DNA of 64,000 bases from Marasmius tenuissimus (lineage: Eukaryota > Basidiomycota > Agaricomycetes > Agaricales > Marasmiaceae), in NCBI GenBank assembly GCA_029532415.1, contig JAQOTA010000068.1, positions 62,001-126,000 of the forward strand, read 5' to 3'. Shown one piece after another: positions 11,700 to 23,303 of the stretch. Made by a program: the position numbers and the translations under genes. Each line of letters starts with the position of its first letter. The stretch's first letter is position 1. The notes under the pieces were generated by a model that did no database searches, was not told where the DNA came from, and worked only from the letters and a program-made list of their open reading frames with translations.

Positions 11700-12520
11700 C
11701 CCTGAATCACATTGACTGATGTCGCGTCGAGGAGAGGCGTGAGTGCTTCATTGTTGTACACGATTGGACTGCGTGGACTTTATGAGAGCCCGAAAGGTGT
11801 GCGTCAGAGCCATCCCATTTCTCATGCAGTATTGAATCTTGTCTCTTCATAAAAGATGCAAGTCTGAGAAGATGAACAACGTGCCTGACGAATGAAGCTC
11901 GCCTCGAGAGTAGAGTGATTCTGTCACCCATGCTGCGACAACTCAGAATATGCTCAATCCCAATCCAACTCCTAACGGCACTCATTCTGGAGCTCTTCAT
12001 TTGCCGGGCAGTTAACGTCTCAAGACCTCCTGCGACCTATAATTCTTACGGGCTTTCAACAGGTTTCCTGATTGTCACCACTTGACGAGCGTTGGCGATC
12101 TGGACGAGAAAGTAATCACGTTTTCCACGACGTCGCGAAGCCCATTGCTTTGACCCACCCATCGAAATTTGCATCTCCCAAGTCTTGAATAGTGCACTGC
12201 AGGTCTTCCAGAGCACGAATATACGATCGCAATTTTCCGTCGACGACCCTAGGAGTACTTGGCGTTAGTCCGTTGTGATTCTCACATACAACGCCATCAT
12301 AATCAACGCTGTCCTTGCCATGGCCAGGTCATGGACCTGTGGTGCTTATTTCTAGACACTAGACACCTAAATTTGCGTGGTGATGTAGTCAAAATAGAAC
12401 ATGTCGATGATGTGTACCACAGTAACTATGGTCCGGAAAATAGAGTTTACCTTTACCAGTCGAGGTCCTTGGCTAGTGGGTTCCTGCTCCTCCGAGAGCT
12501 TGGCTTATGTAATAGATTGT
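11700..12520 (-). pseudogene. Decayed multi-pass membrane-protein gene (possibly DUF6533-like)
   Basis: Read on the minus strand, broken pieces look like parts of a fungal seven-helix protein. About 12470-12380 gives FRTIVTVVHIIDMFYFDYI. About 12325-12280 gives ARTALIMMALY, followed by a plausible donor GTGAGA and an acceptor CTCCTAG after a CTAAC branch site. About 12250-12110 contains ALEDLQCTIQDLGDANFDGW, then frame changes and stops. About 11970-11900 gives VVAAWVTESLYS. No single frame or splicing joins them, so I treat it as a relic. The family assignment is tentative. Confidence 0.35.
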
Positions 12521-12537
12521 CCTCGACCAGAACCACC

Positions 12538-13285
12538 ATGTCCGTTCGCTTCCAGCGCAAGAACCTCCCTCTTTCTGCTCTATTTCTTCTACAAATACTC
12601 TCTCTGGTATGGGGTCAGGGATCACAAGCACCTCCGACGACATTTGGAAGTGAGAGCGTTACTGGAAGTGCAACAACGCAGGCAACGAGCACCGCTCCTA
12701 GCTCGTTGTCGGCCAATTCTACGTCTGCCAGTGTAACGCAAACCAGCAGTGCGCAGCTGCCAACTCTCAGTGGATACTCGGCCTGCGGTGCGTTATGTTC
12801 AGTTTTGTCCAATTATCTCGATCTTATATTGCGTTTCTTCCAGTGGTGAATGCTACCCAGCTAGCGGTGTCAGATATGAATTGCGAGAGCATAGCTCAGT
12901 TCGAGTGTTACTGTACGAAGTGCGTGTCGAGTCATCTTGAAAACCTTTCAGAAACTCAATAAGACCATTTTACAGCGCCTCGTTCTCCGGCGCCCTCATC
13001 TCGCGGATGATGCAAAGTGATTGTCAGCATGAACTGTCCACGGCTGAAGGATTAGCACAACAGTTTTGCAACATTGCTAGCACATCGGTCTCATTCTCTG
13101 TCACCAGTTTCACTCCCACTGGCTCGTCGACCTCCAATGGACAGACCTCGACATCCTCAAACCCTTCTGGCGGTAGCGGTGGTCAGAATGGGGGCAACGG
13201 TGCCATCGGATCTTTCACTCCTGCATCAGCTGTCGGTCTCAGCGTCGCGTTGATAGGTGTTGCACTCGGTGCTCTCATCGTCTGA
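12538..13285 (+). CDS. CFEM-like, Ser/Thr-rich GPI-anchored surface protein
   Basis: This is a secreted protein likely fixed to the membrane or wall by a GPI anchor. Exons are 12538-12787, 12844-12919 and 12976-13285 (211 residues). The start gives a signal peptide ending near LVWGQ. A Ser/Thr-rich spacer follows, then a compact cysteine domain with YSAC, DMNC, FECYC, SDC and QQFC spaced as in CFEM domains; only six cysteines are evident against the usual eight. A second Ser/Thr/Gly/Asn-rich linker leads to a hydrophobic C-terminus (SAVGLSVALIGVALGALIV), as expected for a GPI signal. CFEM proteins act in haem/iron capture or host interaction; which applies here is unknown. Confidence 0.75.
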
Positions 13286-14339
13286 ATGTGATCCATCACA
13301 CCCTTATCCCATCCCACTCTTCCCGTTCCGTCCAGTGGACAGCTACCCAAGAGAAGGACTTTGGAATACACATCTGTAGACGCACGCATCCGCAGCTCTT
13401 TTCTTTATTCATGATGATAATCAGTACCTCCTCGTGACAATGAAGTATCCACCCTTTCGTTTTTACTTTAGTAATCTGCGGTAGAAGCTGTTCGTTTAGA
13501 CCGCTTCTTTATTTATCCACGACGTCGTTTACATCTCCTACAACAATGTATCAATCTCATGACATGACTGCGGGAGCATGGGTCACCAGTTTATAGCGAG
13601 GCGGCGTAGAGCAGGGAGCATGCGTAGATGTAAGAGGCATGCTATCAGCATGCATTAAAATTGTTCGTGTTCGAGGCATTCAACAGTCGTCTATGACTAC
13701 AACAGGCCCTAATCGAATAAGTAAAAATGTAAATACCCAGAAGAAGGTAATAGTGAATAAGTATGTATGTGCGTGCGTCAAGTTACTGTACAAATGAGAG
13801 CGAGAACGAGAGCGAGAATGAGTAAGAACAGATGAGCTAGAAGTAGAGGTAGAATTAAGGATAGTGCGTGTTGGTCCAAGATAAGCTCTGCTGCGAATTT
13901 GAGAGCAAGTGTGATTGGGTAGTGTTGGAACATATAGATGAATACAACGAATGACCAGCGTGGTTGAAGAGAAGGTAGTGAACTTTTTTCGCGGTGTTGG
14001 CGACCGGAAATTACAGTTACGGCTGTTAAATAGATGTAGTTGGAAGGAGTGTGGCACTGGAGGCTTCCGTGAGGAGCACGGCTCCGACGATGTTATACAA
14101 GGGCGAATTGGGAGACCCGGCGAGGATTGGAAAGGTGGTATCGTTTGCGATGGGTAATGAGACGGTAAAACGTCTTATAATGGAGCCACTGGGCGATGTG
14201 CAAGTGTCCGTAGTGTAGGAGTGCAAAGTATCACTGGCAAGAGAGTCTGGAGAGAGGGATACCGAAGTCAGCCTACGGGCAAAAGACTGAGGGGGCGGAA
14301 TGGAATATACCTTACGAGTTCATTAGGTTCTTCATGCGA
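13286..14339. other. Intergenic / 3' flanks
   Basis: About 1 kb between the converging ends of the CFEM-like gene and the pheromone precursor. It is low in complexity in places (GAGCGAGAACGAGAG near 13800). A 125-codon minus-strand ORF at 13680-14057 is Ser/Arg-rich and looks spurious. Confidence 0.45.
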
Positions 14340-14531
14340 TTATGCGATTACGCAGAAGTTGCCGGCGCCACGGCTTTGAGCCTCCTCATCCACGAGAGGA
14401 GGGAGTTCCTCCGACGAAGGAGCTGCCTTCGGATTGATGGTGGCAATCGGTGGATCGATGGTGAAGGAAGCCTCAGAATCGGTGGAGAGGGTGAAGAGAG
14501 CAGAGAAGTTCAAGGTGGAGAAAGCGTCCAT
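14340..14531 (-). CDS. Lipopeptide mating-type-like pheromone precursor (CaaX)
   Basis: This 63-residue intronless ORF has every mark of a basidiomycete pheromone precursor. It starts MDAFSTLNFSALF, has an acidic proline-rich middle (IDPPIATINP, EELPPLVDEEAQ) and ends NFCVIA followed by stop. CVIA is a CaaX box for farnesylation, cleavage and carboxymethylation. Processing near the acidic DEE would release a short peptide around AQSRGAGNFC. Mature peptides are exported and recognised by STE3-type receptors on compatible cells. A TATA box lies 130 bp upstream and a pyrimidine-rich leader precedes the ATG. No STE3 receptor was found in the window, so this may be a lone, non-mating-type copy or the edge of a B locus. 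Confidence 0.85.
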   Translation of the reverse strand: MDAFSTLNFSALFTLSTDSEASFTIDPPIATINPKAAPSSEELPPLVDEEAQSRGAGNFCVIA

Positions 14532-16542
14532 AGTCGTTATTGTGGTGGTTGATGTGAATGAAGTAGGTAGTTAACCACGCAAGTGAGGACAGCTGAGAGG
14601 CTGAGAGGTAAGAGAAGCAGAAAACAACAGTTCTGAAGTCGCTGGTCGTTGCTTAGTCGTCTTTATAGTCGATCGAGTTGCCAAGGTCCGGCCTGGGGCA
14701 GAGAATAAGCTTATGGTGGTGACAATAAAGTGAGACAGTTCTCTTGTTATAACCTGGCTGAAATATGAAGATCAGACGTCGCACGCGATGAGGCGAGTCA
14801 AGGCCCGAGTATAAACTCACGGGGGTATGGAATGCCACAGACAATAGTCCACGTCCGGATTAGAAACTCGTTATTGTGTAAGATGACGGCGATGGGGACA
14901 GATAGTGGTGATTGAGCAACGGATACACATCTCCAGGGGTTTGGTTCACAAAGTTTGCGTCGGGTAAGTACGCAAAAGACAATAAGAATGATCTCGTATC
15001 GTAAAGGTCCGCCGCGGTCTTCATTCGTTGGGACAGTCGTGGGGATGGCTGGGAGGAGTCGAGATAGTTCTCCGTGATGTAGGAAGGGAAGCGGAGGGAA
15101 CTTGGAAAGAGGTAAAACAAGTTCCGGTGGAAGAGCCCACAACGGGCCAAAGCGGCTGGCCTGAGCGGAGAATGGTGTGTGGCTGTGCAACGCCAACAAT
15201 GTGGGCCTGAAGTACTTTCCCTCACACCCGTTACCAGAGCGTTGCGAAACAATAGAACCCGCTATCGTACAGGTCATTGTCCGCCAGTTCAGGCAACATT
15301 GAGCTAGATCGAAATCGTGAGGGAATCCAGGCCCACTAAACTTCGGTGACTCGTAGAATCCACTGCTTCCCTTGCAGAGCGAGGTTTTCCCGTGGTATGA
15401 TCTTGGGTACGATCTCGACGGGACGAATACGAATTGGCACGAGGGAGATGAGAGTGTGGCATGGCAAGGCAGCGTACCAGCCACGGTCTCAGCCTACAAA
15501 GATTCTGTGGCTAAAACATCGGGTAGGCCCCAGTCGAAAAAGGTGAGCGCCGGATCTTGCTAGTCTGGGCCAAGTGCAGGCCATCCGGCCCTCTGCGAAA
15601 CCGAGAAGAGAAAAAAAAACAATAGTTGAAGTACGACGTGGCTTGTGAGTATCGGTAACGAGATCTGTGTCCCGCGGCCAGGTGGCAAACCGGCTTCCAT
15701 TCTCTCTAGTCTGGTATCCTGCGCTGCCCTTCTCGAGAGCCCATCTCTCCCCGACTCATATCCTTCGAGAGGAAGCGTCAACATGGGACGGCCAAAATAC
15801 CTCGAAATGCATACCTTGGAACACACCGCGCCTTCGTGGTGGAAAGTGTGCATTGACCGGCACGAGAATTCTGCATCTGCGAGCATTGGTGGCTGGACAT
15901 ACTCGGGAGAGGCATCATAGTTAGGTCAACCGGAGGACCTGAAAGCTGCTTTTGAAGGCCAGGACAGCACCCTCGATCGCTGGTCCCGGTACTAGGCCAT
16001 GCGTACACCATAACCGCGATGTAACTCGCCAAATCATCACAAAACCAGTATCTCAGTCAACAGCTCGGTGTTCTGGCTGGGGGCTACGTTCACTAGAATT
16101 CTCCTCCTTCCACAAAGCGAATTCATGAACACTGTGCATGAACATCAGGCGTCATCATCGTCCAACTATGGATAGTCACTCACCTGAATATTCAATAGAT
16201 ATTGAGCAAAAATTTCATCAATCATAATGCGGCAAGTCCTACGCTGCCGTATAGAATGCTTGAAACAAAAGATAATCGACCACAACGAGGTTTCATTCAC
16301 GTAGGCCGCGTTGGGGTCGTGGAGGTTCCGGTAAGAGCGAATAAGCGCTGGCGAGCACATCTCTTACCAAACGCATCATCTTCATGATCCCTCGAATATA
16401 CCGGTGTCAATCCTCGCAATGCTCATGCAATTGGCCAGCAATTCTGGTTTAAAAAAGTGCTCAGAAGGTCAACGTTTGCTCCGAAGTCCTTCCGATGTAA
16501 AACAGAGCATGAAGACCATCATTCAACCCTCACTTCTTCCCG
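14532..16542. other. 2 kb intergenic, no supported gene beyond the pheromone promoter
   Basis: A 228-codon minus-strand ORF at 14798-15484 and several ORFs at 15.3-16.4 kb were read in all frames for STE3-like helices or other families, with nothing convincing. Hydrophobic runs are too short and no splice-joined order emerges. The right end must contain the esterase promoter. Confidence 0.45.
14661..14668 (-). promoter_or_regulatory. TATA box of the pheromone precursor gene
   Basis: On the minus strand the bases read CTATAAAG, 130 bp before the ATG at 14531. This is a good distance for a TATA element plus a leader. Confidence 0.6.
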
Positions 16543-18814
16543 ATGCTTTACACGTTCATCTGTCTTTCTGTAATCATTCTCTCTGGCCTTGCGTCCGCCT
16601 TGGAACCGGACGGAGGGCTGGTGGTATCGACCACCTCAGGAAATGTTGCAGGATTTGTGGATGTTACTGTGCCAGGTGTCAATGTTCCCCTGAAGAAATG
16701 GTTGGGTGTGAGGTATGCGGCGGACACGTCCTTTCAGAATCGATGGAGGCCACCACAACCAGTTCCGAAAAATCATGAAATCTTCAACGCGACCGTATAC
16801 GGGCCCGCTTGTTTACAGGGAAGGTGCGTGGTTGAACTTGGACTATCTCTCAAGTGCTAACATAGCTCTTTTTTTCGCCCATCGTTTAGGGCTGATGGTG
16901 GAAATGGGACATCTCTACAGAGTGAAGATTGCTTGAGGATCAACATCATCGCGCCTACTGGAGCACACAATTTACCGGTGTATATCTACTCTCAGTGAGC
17001 GACATCCGTGGATTTGAGTTGTCAAGGCCGTCTAATATCCGGTTCAAGTGGAGGAGGCTTTGATAGTGGTGCCTCGTCTGACCCAAAGATCGACGGATCG
17101 TACCTGGCCGCAAAGGTTGTCTCCACCTCAAGGAAAATAAATGAATCACTTAACCTCAATTCCATCTTTAGGGCATCGTTTTCGCGAGTTACAACTATCG
17201 ACTATCCTTGTTTGGTTACCCTCATGCCCTTGAGATTGCCCAAGCCGGAAAAACTCAAAACTTTGGCCTTCTTGATACTCGTGCAGCAGTGGAATGGGTT
17301 CGAGACAACGTCGCAAAGTTCGGAGGAGATCCCAAGAAGATAATATTGGGAGGTCAGTCTCTTTTATAGCGGTTAACACTGGCAGCAATTCTGATGTGCA
17401 ACAGGGGAATCCGTTGGTGCAGGTGAAATCACTCTGAAGATCCTGAATCACGATAATGGCTTACGACGGCACTAGAAATGACGAACCAGTACCTTTCTGC
17501 CTATCCCAAGGATCCCATAATACGAGGGGCTATCATGCAAAGCGGCGACAGTACGTGTACCAAACTGTTATTGTCCCCCAGCTGCTCATATCCACCAGCT
17601 TCGCAGCCTATGTGGGAACTCAACAGCCAGATATCGGTGATCGCGAAGAACCTAAGCTGCCCTACTGGACGAGGGGAACTGAGCTGCCTACGCAAGAAAC
17701 CTGGTGCAGACTTGCGGACGGCTCTTCTGGCCACTGGAGCGCAGTTTCAGCCTGTCACCGATAATGTCACTGTTTTCAAGGAGTACGACCTTGTCGCTCC
17801 TTCATCTCACTCAGTATTGATGTTTTCACGTAGCTTCGTGAAACAAACGAAGGAACGGCGGACAGCCAAGGTACCTCTCTTGATCGGCACGAACAAGGTG
17901 CGCTCCTTATCGGACTTCAATTCTACAATCACATTCATCTTCTCACCACCCTCAACTTGGTAGGACGAAGGTACCCTCATAGTCGAAGGCGAACCAACTG
18001 CTTACCTCTCCGACATCGCCCAATACAGCAAAAGTAACAACCTCAACTTTCCCTTCTCTAACCTCTCTGCGCTCGAATCCATATACCCCGTCCCTTCACC
18101 CGACTTTCCCACCGCCTACAACGCCTCTGCAGCGATGTGGCGAGATGCTCACATGCTCTGTCTCGCTAGCAACCTCGCCTATTGGAGAATGACAGCGCTC
18201 AATCTCCCGATCTGGAGATACCGGTTCGACTTGGTCGCGGGCAACCTCAATTCGCGCGGAAGTAGGATCGGCGCTTTTCACGGTACGGATATTCGGTTCG
18301 TTATGGGCACTTGGCGGACGATCGTTTTGTCGCCTCCATTTGTGGAAGCTACGAAGGAGCAGGTTGAGATTTCGGATTTGATGGTCGAGGGTTGGACGAA
18401 TTTCATTAAGGGTGAGCTGGGGTAGGTTCTCGCTCGGCTCGATATGCGTTTAACCGTACGGTTCTAGATCCTCACTTGGGTCCTCGCATCCCCGGGTGGC
18501 GAAGGTACGATCCTAAGGATACCGAGACTTTGGCTCTCCTGGGAACTTCGACCCGCGGTGCGGTGGCCGGAAACCACCATGAAGTCGATAGATCTTGCGC
18601 GTGTTGGAATACGATTCTGCCCATCTTTCCACAGGTTAGTTACGAAGACTTGCCCGAGCTTCTCACGAAACTCATTATTGAATGCCCAGACATTCCCAAG
18701 TTGTGGTTCTTGGACATGCTAAAACCGCGACGGACTACAGCGACGAGGGCGCTGTATTTTGTTGTCACACTATATACAGTACTATACAATTCGGAAGCAA
18801 CACGAAAACAGTAG
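16543..18814 (+). CDS. Secreted type-B carboxylesterase/lipase
   Basis: This is an alpha/beta-hydrolase that cleaves carboxylic esters outside the cell. Nine exons (16543-16823, 16890-16994, 17049-17115, 17172-17352, 17405-17422, 17476-17550, 17599-17897, 17964-18411, 18468-18814) give 606 residues, a usual size. The N-terminus is a signal peptide (MLYTFICLSVIILSGLASA). Hallmarks are WLGVRYA, SEDCLRIN, the oxyanion loop YSHGGGF, the nucleophile in GGESVGA (Ser; split across an 18-nt exon), GLLDTRAAVEWVRDN, the acid region TNKDEGTL, and a late GAFHGTD that supplies the catalytic His. The frame is open throughout. The last 50 codons (after WNTILPIFPQ) are atypical, so the true end might involve one more intron. 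Confidence 0.9.
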
Positions 18815-19146
18815 CTAGTACAATTTGAGGTCTCGCTGAAAGGATATATATCCTGTTCACCATGTAATATACCGGTCTAAAAAAATAGCCCAACCAAAGC
18901 AGGTCTCCAGGTTTGCAGATCCAGATGGAGAACGGAACGAACGGAACAAAAGCAAGAAAGGGAGCGCGAATCTCTTTTCGTTATCATCTTCGTGTCCAAG
19001 AAAGAAAGGGGGGACAATACAAGCATGACGCCGGGTGCGGCGTGGTAGAAATGAGAAAAGGGAAAAGAAATTAGTTGTATATGAACTCGAGCTTTCCCAT
19101 CTATTCAGTCATTTAGGCTTCAGATAGCGTTAACCACCCTTTCCGT
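18815..19146. other. Tail-to-tail intergenic region
   Basis: About 330 bp between the ends of two converging genes. It holds only AT- and GA-rich tracts that would serve as 3' UTRs. Confidence 0.5.
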
Positions 19147-22086
19147 TTAACCATGCCCAGGAAGTGGTGATATCGCTCGTTTTGCAGCTGGAGCTGATGA
19201 TGGGGTTACAAGCCTAGCACTTGTATCCCCAGCTGCACTCCGTGGAATCCTGTCCGCATCGACACCGATGCTTGTCGGTCCTATACCGATTATGTTGTCG
19301 TCACCCACATCATCGCTCTCCTCGGCCATTGAACCTGTTGTGTTCGACCCAGGAGGCGGCGAACCTCCGCTTCCACTGTCCTCTTCCCTGTCTTGTTCCT
19401 CGAAAGAGAACTTGGGTCTCTTACTACCGGTCTCGGCGTCTTCGATCTCCTGAGAGCCCCGCTTCCTCATATTCCCCGGGGAAGGTGAAGGTCGGACCTG
19501 GAACGGAGGAGGCAAAGACCCAGTCGACGAGGGAAGCTCTCTTCGAGCTCGCTTTGGCGGTGTCCCAGGCTCGCCGCGATGGTACTGGCTGAGGTCTAGA
19601 GTAACAGCGGGAATGGCGCCTCGTGTCGGTTCGAGCTCATCGCAAGATCGTTTACGGGGTCGATGAGGTGGGGACGGAACGTCCATCTCTTCACCTCCGC
19701 GAAGAGAGGGACTTGGCGTCCTACCCCTGTAAGGGAACTCCTTTTGGCCCAACCCTGGCGCCGTCAAGTGTACCGGTGGAAGCGACGGAGAACGCGACCG
19801 AGACCTTGACACCCTATTCGGTTTCAACTCGTATTGATGCTCGTCTCCAGCGTAAATTTCCGAGTCGTCATCGGAGATATCGGAGAATTCGTCCTCGTCG
19901 TCAAGTTCAATGTCGTCACTTCGTTCGAATGCGACCTCGGGCTCTCCCTCGGCATCGACGTCGATCACCTCGCGCACTTGAATTTGGGTTGGGGGTGCAT
20001 TCTTCACATCCCGAGCTGGCGTAGGTGTACCTCCATTCTTGTGAATGGCAGCATTACCCTGATTGACTGCGCCGCCAGCAGCATCAACTGCTTGCTTGGC
20101 CTGGGCACGAGCACATATCTTGCAGCGACAATGGTATAATGGGGAACAAGCCTCCCTCCAGATCTGTGATATCGCAGAATCAGTTTCGGTAAACGGGAGC
20201 ATTCACGGTTGTTCCTCACCTGTTTGAACGAATCGATGCTGTAACTAGGTAAATGGGCGGTGGTCAATGGAACGTAGGGGATGGGGTGAATGAGACGCGG
20301 TGTGTCCAATACTGGGGCAACTGCGATAGTGACTGGGCGTGGTTCCGGCTGCGCTGTGCGATCTTTTCCTTCGAGAAGAGGTGGCGGTGACGGCGTTGTT
20401 TGGAACGTAGAGGTGGACAACACTGGACTTGTGATGCTACTGGATTCGTCCGATGATTTCCCAGAGCTGGAGCCGGTTGTGGACGCATGATCATCACTGC
20501 CAGCATCTCTAGAGCGACGTGCTTCTTCGCGACGAGCATTTCTCCTTCGCTCAAGCCAATCCACCCCATCAAACCACACAGCTTCATCCCGGAGTTCCCG
20601 CATCACTTCTTCGAGCGACATCCTCGAGGCACGCAAAGCAGGGTCAACTCCGTCTGCGCCACACTCTATGACGAGCTTGCGCACGATATTTCTCATGGCG
20701 GGCATGAGAACGACGCGTAGTTGCTTTCGATGAGCATGAAAAGCGAGTTCGCATAGGGCATAAGTTGGGGGAATGTCTGCGTCAACCACGGCGGCTGTGG
20801 GATGTTCTCCCTCTTCGTTTCCACCTTCTTCGTTAGGTGTGTCGACGCCGGCTTCGATAGTCCATGGGCATGGATGATGGGCCCGGACTTCGAATGTTCT
20901 GTTGCCGTAGTACTGATCGGCCGGATTGAGCCAGTGACCGTCAAGAATCCTGTGGCGAGCCCAATCACCCAACGCAAGGTCTTTCACTCCACTCTCCTCC
21001 GTCAGCTGTAAGAGTTCCATGTCCTCCTCCTCATCCTCTTCAACCTCGCTGCTCAGCTCCATTTCCAACTCGTCCTCGTTTTCGGCATTCGCAAATCGGG
21101 ATGCTGCGAGAGCTTGGGACATCATATCCTTTAGGCGAGTGTGTTTCCGTAGCCAAAACCGCTCGCTAGCCATATTGATAACATCGCGAATCGTGCTTTC
21201 GCCGAGGTCGAGGAAGCACTCCACAGTTGTCCTAGCTTCCCAGTCCTGGACGCGAAACCTCCTTCCACCCAACGCTTCCATATGCTTCGGATTCTGCGAG
21301 ACAGATCTCCATAACCACTCTGATCGACATGAACGACATGTGGCGTCGACACCGGGCCATGTATCTTCATCTTCGTTGATCATGCAAAATACTGCCAATG
21401 TTGGATCCACGCCTGCTTCCAACTCGTAAGGCTGTCCTTCTCGAAGACAGAGCCCACAAAACGCTGTGTTGTTACTCCTGTGTTCTCGACAGATCCCACA
21501 GTTACCGAGGTAGTGAGTAGAGGTAAAGCGTTCTGCCATTCCGACACCTTTGGAATTTTGGGGAGAGTTGACTCGGCATATGAAGCAGGAATGGTATGCG
21601 ATTGTTCTGTAGAGGGTATAGAGACTCTGTCGCATGGCGGTAGGGTTGCGGCGAAGGAAAATTTCTTGGGGATCGAGAGCGTGAACGACATGGTCCCAAA
21701 AAGGATGAGATTCCACTGTCATGAATGAAAGCTTAATTTCCTTGACATAATACAAACAAAATCGAAAACTCACAGGCAACTGTCCACTGTGGGCAGATAT
21801 TCATCAATTTCTCCATCGTCCTTGCGTCGCGTATAGCGGTATAAACGACCCTGTTATACCAGAATATCCGCATGTCCCACTGTTCTGGAGAGTACTCCGA
21901 CTGAGAGATCATCCACAGGTAGTCCGTCGCTATGATCCTGAAATACAGCAAATCGTTTTGAGTTACCACTACGCGTTTCCTGTCAAAAGGGAACAATGGA
22001 AAAGCTCACCGTACGATTTCTGCCGGCAATTCTGACCATGATCTGTTCGTATGTTTCCCTTTGTAGAGCAGTGAAACGTCGGCCAT
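19147..22086 (-). CDS. Conserved Cys-rich basidiomycete protein with disordered nuclear-type tail
   Basis: Exons in coding order are 22086-22010, 21937-21774, 21715-20220 and 20163-19147 (917 residues). The N-terminal half has an F-box-like start (WSELPAEIVR) and a set of paired cysteines: SCFICRVN, GNCGICREH, FCGLCLRE and CRSCRSEW. A further Cys cluster, YHCRCKICARAQ, opens the last exon. These pairs look zinc-binding. The middle has an acidic run (EVEEDEEEDMELL). The last 330 residues are Ser/Pro/Asp-rich, with basic patches (PPKRARRE, GSKRPKF) resembling nuclear localisation signals. I recognise it as a protein conserved among mushrooms but know no function. An adaptor for ubiquitin ligase or chromatin is only a guess. 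Confidence 0.85.
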
Positions 22087-22863
22087 GATGGGGCAACTAT
22101 GCCTCGTCGTTCGTCGGCAACGATGAGGGGCGACGCCAAAGTGGTCAATGCGCAAGTGTTTGTCGACGACTGCGTGAGGTCACTGGGCAAACGAGATAGC
22201 CAAATTTCACACGCCTCCTTATCCAAACAGAGACACGTGATTGAACAGCTTTACGGCTCCTTTCCGTTAGCCACTCAGTTTCTGACTCGGCGCGAGGTTG
22301 CGCCGATTCGACGATGCCGCGCGATCAATGTTTAGGACGATGAGCTCGAACTCATTGCAAAACGTTCGCGCCGGGAAGACTTCGACGGTAACGTCTTCAG
22401 ATTACTTCAATTTCGGCTGAAAACTGATTGACGCGTTTCTAGCTACATATGTACAACTTCGAAATACGGTCACAGTGTACATATGGCACGTTGATCTCCT
22501 ATAATGAACAACAAAGTTCTACGACAACCAGCATGTCACCATTTCGATTGTCGAGAACCGTTTGTAGACCGACCTTCTCGCGGTAGGAAGCGAGATGGAA
22601 TGAAACAGTCAGGTGTTTCTTCACTTGATTGGAATGGCATCATCATAGCCTTGACTCAGTGTTTGGAACGTGCACAAAATTTGGTGTGTCCCATCCTTCC
22701 GGCCATCCTTCTTTTGTTAGCTAAACTCAGATAACTTTCAAGATAATAACACGTCATACACCATATCCTTTGATTCATATTACACGAAAGTTACAACGGA
22801 AATTATGTTCATGAAGCTAACATCGATTGAGCGCAAGATGAAAGTTTGCAAGACGGTGTGCGT
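22087..22863. other. Intergenic region between Cys-rich protein promoter and metallothionein 1
   Basis: The left part must hold the promoter of the minus-strand gene starting at 22086; the right part is the 3' flank of metallothionein 1. No ORF here shows family features. Confidence 0.45.
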
Positions 22864-23096
22864 TCAGCACTTGCATTCGTTAGGCTTGCAGGCGCAGCTA
22901 GAGGGGATAGATAGGTCAGTGATCTTACGATATCCCTCGCGGTTGTAGGAGCTTACCTTTCACCGCAGTTGCAGGTGTTGGAGCCGCAGTTGGCCTGAAC
23001 GACGGGGGCTTGGGTGGTCTACAGAACGAGGAACGATGGAGGGGTCAGCAACGAGTACGACAGAGTGCAACACGGAAAACTGCGTACAGAGATCAT
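22864..23096 (-). CDS. Metallothionein 1
   Basis: This is a tiny cytosolic protein that binds copper, zinc or cadmium through cysteine thiolates. Exons are 23096-23088 (9 nt, MIS), 23018-22957 and 22897-22864; all joins use GT-AG and keep phase, giving 34 residues. The protein has 7 cysteines in the order C-x4-C-x-C-x3-C-x-C-x4-C-x-C, starting at ANCGSNTCNC and ending CKPNECKC. The last exon is almost the same as in the second copy at 25.8 kb. It is too short for ordinary gene finders. A TATA box lies about 70 bp upstream. The cysteine spacing supports copper, as in other basidiomycete metallothioneins, but the metal is inferred. Confidence 0.9.
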
Positions 23097-23160
23097 GTTG
23101 TTATCGAGGTGAGTTATCAGAAGAGACGATTCTGACTCTCTCCCCCCCTCCTGGACCCAC

Positions 23161-23168
23161 TCTTTATA
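23161..23168 (-). promoter_or_regulatory. TATA box of metallothionein 1
   Basis: The minus strand reads TATAAAGA about 65-72 bp before the ATG at 23096, the same spacing as in the second metallothionein gene. Confidence 0.65.
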
Positions 23169-23284
23169 CCCTTCCGAACCGTATTTGTCCTTATTGTTTT
23201 CCCTTCATGACCCAATTTGTCACGGTCTGGTCTCATGATTGTTCATCCAGATTATCCCTCTTCAAGTAGAGCTGTCCCTGATCC

Positions 23285-23303
23285 TGATTGGTGCCTCCAC
23301 AAA
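23285..23303 (-). promoter_or_regulatory. 19-bp block shared by both metallothionein promoters (copy 1)
   Basis: The minus strand reads TTTGTGGAGGCACCAATCA, 189 bp upstream of the metallothionein 1 ATG. The identical 19 bases lie 235 bp upstream of metallothionein 2, while flanking promoter DNA is not alike. It contains a CCAAT box (CCAATCA) next to GAGGCA, and could be a metal- or stress-response site. Confidence 0.6.

Noticed and set aside
13680..14057. 125-codon minus-strand ORF downstream of the pheromone gene
   Set aside because: Low-complexity Ser/Arg run from a GAGCGAGAAC-rich stretch; no CaaX end and no family.
14798..15484. 228-codon minus-strand ORF next to the pheromone gene, tested as an STE3 receptor
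   Set aside because: It lacks seven helices and the usual STE3 text; no exon chain on either strand between 14.5 and 16.5 kb gave a receptor.
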